This document shows positions 59,737-64,000 of a stretch of DNA of 64,000 nucleotides, in pieces. The stretch lies in NCBI GenBank assembly GCA_000212915.1, contig CM001167.1:2658780-2722779 (forward strand), read 5' to 3'. The position numbers and the translations under genes were made by a program. The notes under the pieces were generated by a model, which saw nothing but the letters and a program-made list of their open reading frames with translations, did not search any database and was not told where the DNA came from. The DNA is from Bacteroides coprosuis DSM 18011. GTDB taxonomy: Bacteria; Bacteroidota; Bacteroidia; Bacteroidales; Bacteroidaceae. Every line of letters starts with the position of its first letter. Within the stretch, counting starts at the first letter, position 1.

Positions 59737-59775
59737 AAAAGAGGTTGTCATTTCATTGACAGCCTCTTTTTTTGT
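59737..59775 (+). terminator. Terminator separated from pheS by the IS
   Basis: AAAAGAGGTTGTCA (59737-59750) and TGACAGCCTCTTTT (59757-59770) pair with one G-T wobble and end in a T-run. It most likely ended the pheS transcript before IS copy 2 was inserted. Confidence 0.8.
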
Positions 59776-59872
59776 GGGGTTATGTTTCCAGTTATTCAAA
59801 ATGAAAATTGAATAACTCTAATAAATAGTCTATTTTTGATTTTAAGATTTTCATCCATTAAAGTTTAGAATA

Positions 59873-60529
59873 ATGACAAAAAAAGAGAGATATACAAATG
59901 TAATTAATTGGTTTCTAGAAAATATGCCCGTGGCAGAAACTGAATTACATTATACAAACCCCTATGAACTATTAATTGCTGTAATCTTATCGGCTCAATG
60001 TACAGACAAAAGAGTAAATATGGTTACTCCAGCACTGTTTTTAGACTTCCCAACTCCTGAATCTTTAGCCAATACTACACCCGAAGTTGTTTTCGAGTAT
60101 ATAAAAAGCATATCGTTTCCCAATAACAAAGCTAAACATTTGGTAGGAATGGCTAAGATGCTAGTAGAAAAATTTGATAGTGATGTTCCCGAAGAAATGA
60201 AGGACCTCACTCAGCTACCAGGAGTGGGAAGAAAAACAGCGAATGTGATACGCTCTGTGGTGTACGATAAACCAGCAATGGCTGTAGATACCCATGTTTT
60301 TAGAGTATCCAATAGAATAGGACTAACCAATAACTCAAAAACACCCCTCGAAACCGAAAAGGAATTAGTAAAAAACATACCTTCCCAATATATAGCTACA
60401 GCACATCATTGGCTTATACTTCATGGCAGATATGTATGCCAAGCACGCAAACCTAAATGTGAAGAGTGCGGATTGAAACTCTACTGCAAATATTTTATAA
60501 AGAAACACAAAGCAAGCACTAAATCATAA
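59873..60529 (+). CDS. nth: Endonuclease III
   Basis: Bifunctional DNA glycosylase/AP lyase for oxidised pyrimidines. 218 aa; helix-hairpin-helix with catalytic Lys in LPGVGRKTANV (Lys121), the Asp in VDTHVFRVSNR (Asp139), and the C-terminal 4Fe-4S loop C-x6-C-x2-C-x5-C (CQARKPKCEECGLKLYC). Complements endonuclease IV at 29.5 kb in base excision repair. Confidence 0.96.
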   Translation: MTKKERYTNVINWFLENMPVAETELHYTNPYELLIAVILSAQCTDKRVNMVTPALFLDFPTPESLANTTPEVVFEYIKSISFPNNKAKHLVGMAKMLVEKFDSDVPEEMKDLTQLPGVGRKTANVIRSVVYDKPAMAVDTHVFRVSNRIGLTNNSKTPLETEKELVKNIPSQYIATAHHWLILHGRYVCQARKPKCEECGLKLYCKYFIKKHKASTKS

Positions 60530-60580
60530 AGAGGAGCATATATTCAGACCTAATAATTAAGGAAAAAAAGAAATATATAC

Positions 60581-60588
60581 TAACTTTG
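60581..60588 (+). promoter_or_regulatory. Putative -7 element of pgk
   Basis: TAACTTTG fits TAnnTTTG, ending 59 bp before the pgk ATG at 60648. Confidence 0.45.
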
Positions 60589-60647
60589 TAGAGTTACAAA
60601 CAACGAAACAAATTAACTTTAGATATTAATAATTTTAATAGAGTATT

Positions 60648-61907
60648 ATGCAATCAATCGAAAAGTTCAACTTTGCTGGTAAGAAAGCATTTGTTAGAGT
60701 AGATTTTAATGTGCCATTGGATGAAAACTTCAACATCACAGATGACACACGTATGCGTGCAGCACTTCCAACATTAAAGAAAATTTTAGCTGGTGGTGGC
60801 AGTATCATTATTGGTTCTCACCTAGGTCGTCCAAAAGGACCATCTGACAAATTCTCTTTAAAACATATTCTTAAACACCTTTCAGAGCTTCTAGGTGTAG
60901 AAGTGCAATTTGCTAATGATTGTATGGGTAAAGAAGCAGAAGAAAAAGCTGCTGCTCTACAACCTGGCGAAGTTCTTGTTATAGAAAACTTACGTTTCTA
61001 TGGTGAAGAACAAGGTAAACCTTACGGACTAGCTGATGATGCAACAGACGAAGAAAAAGCTGCTGCTAAGAAAGCAATCAAAGCAAGCCAAAAAGAATTT
61101 GCAAAGAAATTAGCTTCATACGCTGATTGCTATGTAAATGATGCATTTGGTACAGCTCACCGTGCACATGCTTCAACTGCATTAATGGCAGACTCTTTTG
61201 ATGCAGACCACAAAATGTTTGGTCTATTGATGGAAAAAGAAGTTGCTGCGGTTAACAAAGTAATGAAAGATATTAAAAGACCATTTACAGCTATCATGGG
61301 TGGTTCAAAAGTATCTTCAAAAATTGAAATCATCGAAAACCTACTTACAAAAGTAGACAACTTGATCATCGCTGGTGGTATGACTTATACTTTCACCAAA
61401 GCTCAAGGTGGTAAAATCGGTAATTCAATCTGCGAAGAAGATAAAATTGATCTAGCTCTTAGCCTTATCAAAAAAGCAAAAGAAAATGGTGTAAACCTTG
61501 TTCTTGCTGTTGATGCTAAAATTGCTGATGACTTCTCTAACGATGCCAACACTAAATTCGTTAACGTTAACGAAATACCTGATGGATGGGAAGGTCTTGA
61601 TATAGGTCCTAAAACAGAAGAACTATTTGCTAAAGTAATCAAAGAATCAAAAACAATCCTTTGGAATGGTCCTACAGGTGTATTTGAATTTGAAAACTTT
61701 ACACACGGTACTAAAACTGTAGGTGAAGCTATTGTTGAAGCAACAAAAAATGGTGCCTTCTCACTAGTAGGTGGTGGAGACTCTGTAGCTGCTGTTAACA
61801 AATTTGGCCTAGCTAATGGCGTTTCATACGTTTCTACAGGTGGTGGTGCTCTTCTTGAAGCTATCGAAGGAAAAACTCTTCCTGGTATCGCTGCAATTGA
61901 GAAATAA
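60648..61907 (+). CDS. pgk: Phosphoglycerate kinase
   Basis: Glycolytic kinase making ATP from 1,3-bisphosphoglycerate. 419 aa; [44 protein letters not shown] and the C-terminal [13 protein letters not shown] nucleotide loop. Codons look strongly biased to the favoured set (many GGT, GCT, AAC), as expected of a highly expressed gene. Followed by a strong terminator. Confidence 0.98.
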   Translation: MQSIEKFNFAGKKAFVRVDFNVPLDENFNITDDTRMRAALPTLKKILAGGGSIIIGSHLGRPKGPSDKFSLKHILKHLSELLGVEVQFANDCMGKEAEEKAAALQPGEVLVIENLRFYGEEQGKPYGLADDATDEEKAAAKKAIKASQKEFAKKLASYADCYVNDAFGTAHRAHASTALMADSFDADHKMFGLLMEKEVAAVNKVMKDIKRPFTAIMGGSKVSSKIEIIENLLTKVDNLIIAGGMTYTFTKAQGGKIGNSICEEDKIDLALSLIKKAKENGVNLVLAVDAKIADDFSNDANTKFVNVNEIPDGWEGLDIGPKTEELFAKVIKESKTILWNGPTGVFEFENFTHGTKTVGEAIVEATKNGAFSLVGGGDSVAAVNKFGLANGVSYVSTGGGALLEAIEGKTLPGIAAIEK

Positions 61908-61930
61908 GATCAAAAACATAAAATAAATGT

Positions 61931-61962
61931 AAGGCAACTCTTTAAAGAGTTGCCTTTTTTGT
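61931..61962 (+). terminator. pgk terminator
   Basis: AAGGCAACTCTTT (61931-61943) and AAAGAGTTGCCTT (61944-61956) are perfect inverted repeats without spacer (the loop comes from inner bases) and end in six T. Confidence 0.88.
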
Positions 61963-62008
61963 TTAAAAGATGTACATTTAAAATGTAAATTTATTAAACT
62001 CAAAAACA

Positions 62009-63082
62009 ATGATGAAACGACTACTCACAGCAAGCCTGAGTCTACTATTTTGTTTAGGTGCTTCTGCTCAAGTAAACTTTGGAGAAGTGGTAAACACTCT
62101 TGGAGAAAGATTAACATTCTCTGGATATGCCCAAGCTGGTTATACTTACGAGCACCAGTATAATAACCAAAATACGTTCGACATGAAACGTGTATCTCTA
62201 ACCATCAATGGACAAATAACAGATCGTTGGAGTGCTAGTGTTACACTAGATCCAAAAAATGGAACTGCACTAGAATACTACACGGATTATGTTTTCTGCC
62301 CTTACTTCAAAGCAAAGTTTGGACAGTTTAAGACTCCCTATACCTTTGAGAACCAACTATCTTCTGCCGCAATAGACCTTATAAATGGAGGTTCACAAGC
62401 AATGCGCTACCTAGTAGGTACAGACGGTAGTGACGTAATGAACTATAAAAATACAGGCCGCGATCTAGGATTTATGGTATATGGCGACTTCTTATATGGA
62501 TTATTCGATTACACTCTAGCCATAATGAATGGACAAGGATATAATAAATCCGACAGAAACAGCCAAAAAGATTTCGTAGGAAGATTAAACTTCAATCTTG
62601 GTGACAACTTTAAATTAGGTGGTTCTTTCATCTTAGGAAGAGGTAATGCCATAGCAGACTACACTCCTCTAGGAATTACAGAAGGAGAGAACTACAAACG
62701 TAACCGTTGGGCAATCAGTGCTAAATATAAATCTGACCTACTAGACCTTACATCAGAATACTTAGCAGGTAACGATAATGGAGCGAAAAGCAAAGGATGT
62801 TATGCTACAGCCATCTTTCACCTAAATAATAAATTTGATATTGTAACCTCATACGACTACTTCAATACTAGACAGTTTGATGGAGTTTCCGATAAAGAAA
62901 AAATGGATGATTTAACAAGCTTCAAAGGCATAGCGCCCGGAGAAATACAAAATAATTATATTGCAGGATTTCAATATTGGTTCTATCCAAAATGTAGAAT
63001 TCAAGTACAATATGTGTACAACGACTGTCATGTACAAAAGAATACATCTTCAATATTGACTCAATTACAGGTTGCTTTTTAA
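62009..63082 (+). CDS. Outer-membrane porin, OprO/OprP-like
   Basis: Predicted beta-barrel of 357 aa with signal peptide (LLTASLSLLFCLGASA). FSGYAQAGYTYEHQ, DMKRVSLTINGQITDRWSASVTLD and FKAKFGQFKTPYTFENQLS (KxGQFKxP) are typical of the Porin_O_P family. The chain ends in a terminal Phe (QLQVAF), the usual outer-membrane sorting signal. 22 bp ahead of the glutaminase gene, so probably cotranscribed; uptake of a substrate related to amino acids is conceivable but not shown. Confidence 0.8.
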   Translation: MMKRLLTASLSLLFCLGASAQVNFGEVVNTLGERLTFSGYAQAGYTYEHQYNNQNTFDMKRVSLTINGQITDRWSASVTLDPKNGTALEYYTDYVFCPYFKAKFGQFKTPYTFENQLSSAAIDLINGGSQAMRYLVGTDGSDVMNYKNTGRDLGFMVYGDFLYGLFDYTLAIMNGQGYNKSDRNSQKDFVGRLNFNLGDNFKLGGSFILGRGNAIADYTPLGITEGENYKRNRWAISAKYKSDLLDLTSEYLAGNDNGAKSKGCYATAIFHLNNKFDIVTSYDYFNTRQFDGVSDKEKMDDLTSFKGIAPGEIQNNYIAGFQYWFYPKCRIQVQYVYNDCHVQKNTSSILTQLQVAF

Positions 63083-63104
63083 ACCTTAAACTATATAAAA
63101 AATC

Positions 63105-64000
63105 ATGGGGTATCAACAGATTCTTGAAGAGATTTATCAAGAGACGCAGCAATTTTCCCACATTGGTGAGCCTGCCTCATACATACCTGAACTAACCAAA
63201 GTAGATCCGAACCAGTATGGTATCTGCTTAAAGACGATGGAAGGTGAAACCTTCCATATTGGAGATAGCAATACACCATTTGCTATTCAAAGTATAGCAA
63301 AAGTTTTTTCTTTAGCAATGGCCTTTCATCTTAGAGGAGAAAAGCTATGGAAAAGAGTAGGTGTAGAACCATCAGGTAGTGCATTCAACTCTGTCATTCA
63401 ATTAGAATTGGAAAGAGGAATTCCTCGCAATCCTCTCATTAATGCAGGGGCACTTGTTGTAGCAGATATTCTACTCACAGAGCTAGAGTACCCCGAAGAA
63501 CAATTCCTAAAATTTGTTCAAGCACTATGCCACACAAAAGACATTACATACAATGAAAGTATGGCTGTATCAGAAAGAGAAAACGGATTCTTAAATGCAG
63601 CGATTGCAAATATGCTAAAGTACTATGGCAATATAGAGAACGACATAGAACGCGTCCTTCGCTTTTACTTTAGGCAATGTTCGCTAACTATGAATTGCGA
63701 ACAGCTAGCAACAGCATTCCTTCCCTTCTCAGACCATACACAGCCTTTTCAGTTTGAAGAGACAAAGCTCACAAGCTCTCAAGTAAAACGTATCAATGCT
63801 ATTATGCAAACTTGTGGCTTTTACGACGAAGCTGGAGAATTCTCTTTCACTGTTGGGCTACCAGGTAAAAGTGGTGTAGGTGGAGGCATAGCAGCCATTT
63901 GCCCTAGAAGATATTCTGTAGCCGTATGGAGTCCAAGATTGAATAAAAAAGGGAACTCTGTTATGGGAATGAAAGCCTTAGAAATGCTCACTACTAAAAC
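63105..64000 (+). CDS. glsA: Glutaminase, 3' part beyond the window
   Basis: Hydrolyses glutamine to glutamate and ammonia. The start (MGYQQILEEIYQETQQFS) is in the window; the frame is open to the last base after about 298 codons, and the family length is about 300-320, so little is missing. The catalytic Ser63-x2-Lys66 pair is in IQSIAKVFSL; NPLINAGALVV and GLPGKSGVGGGIAAI are family signatures. Follows the porin gene by 22 bp. Confidence 0.95.
   Translation, partial: MGYQQILEEIYQETQQFSHIGEPASYIPELTKVDPNQYGICLKTMEGETFHIGDSNTPFAIQSIAKVFSLAMAFHLRGEKLWKRVGVEPSGSAFNSVIQLELERGIPRNPLINAGALVVADILLTELEYPEEQFLKFVQALCHTKDITYNESMAVSERENGFLNAAIANMLKYYGNIENDIERVLRFYFRQCSLTMNCEQLATAFLPFSDHTQPFQFEETKLTSSQVKRINAIMQTCGFYDEAGEFSFTVGLPGKSGVGGGIAAICPRRYSVAVWSPRLNKKGNSVMGMKALEMLTTK

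Overview
The window is chromosomal DNA of an anaerobic or nanaerobic Bacteroidales bacterium, most like a low-GC Bacteroides relative. The support is a PPi-type phosphofructokinase with the GGDDS motif, a pair of S46 dipeptidyl peptidases (DPP7 and DPP11 types), a ChuR-type radical SAM maturase, a cytochrome bd operon led by a DUF4492 gene, Bacteroidota-type lipoproteins and Porin_O_P-like porins, and many TAnnTTTG (-7) promoter elements with few Shine-Dalgarno sites. I cannot name the species. Most of the window is ordinary housekeeping DNA. The accessory content is three IS3-family insertions and a dispersed intergenic repeat family.

Layout. 1-8.7 kb: prmA tail, a GH25 muramidase, PPi-PFK, and a three-gene RND efflux operon on the minus strand. 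9-13 kb: small conserved protein, acyltransferase, nitrilase-family amidase, and a NagB-like/LmbE-like fusion. 13.2-16.1 kb: TupA-like ATP-grasp protein, aromatic amino acid permease, YjbQ. 16.1-17.5 kb: IS3-family copy 1, with a frameshifted transposase. 17.6-24.2 kb (minus): two thioredoxins, a possible 27-aa membrane peptide, DPP11, DPP7, and the anaerobic sulfatase-maturase homologue. 24.4-31.3 kb: DUF4369-type lipoprotein, GNAT, DinB, a Trk/Ktr potassium system, endonuclease IV, MDR reductase. 31.8-35.3 kb: secreted GH2 beta-galactosidase with a beta-trefoil-like front domain. 35.4-44.4 kb: FMN reductase, DnaK, an ABC importer pair without its ATPase, a double META-domain lipoprotein, then carboxynorspermidine dehydrogenase-bcp-recA. 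44.9-51.9 kb (minus): cydB, cydA and the DUF4492 gene, then pgl-zwf-gnd, the complete oxidative pentose phosphate branch. 52.3-64 kb: porin, aspartate ammonia-lyase, an IS150-like element, pheS, IS3-family copy 2, nth, pgk, a second porin, and glutaminase running off the end.

Metabolic reading (inference): PPi-PFK, Pgk and gnd-zwf-pgl cover central sugar metabolism. The S46 peptidases, glutaminase and aspartate ammonia-lyase would turn dipeptides and amino acids into ammonia and fumarate. Cytochrome bd, Bcp and the thioredoxins deal with traces of oxygen and peroxide.

The most unusual item is a dispersed repeat built on TGACACCGACATG. At four intergenic loci (about 13.05, 31.45, 44.70 and 55.46/56.95 kb) two or three direct copies lie exactly 22 bp apart. 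Each set is followed by an inverted copy placed so that the last direct copy and the inverted copy span exactly 33 bp, forming a palindrome. At the fourth locus an IS150-like element sits in the loop of that palindrome, flanked by a GAT target duplication. Also notable are the NagB-like domain that has lost three of the four catalytic residues known from E. coli NagB, and the fact that all three IS elements lie beside or inside hairpins.
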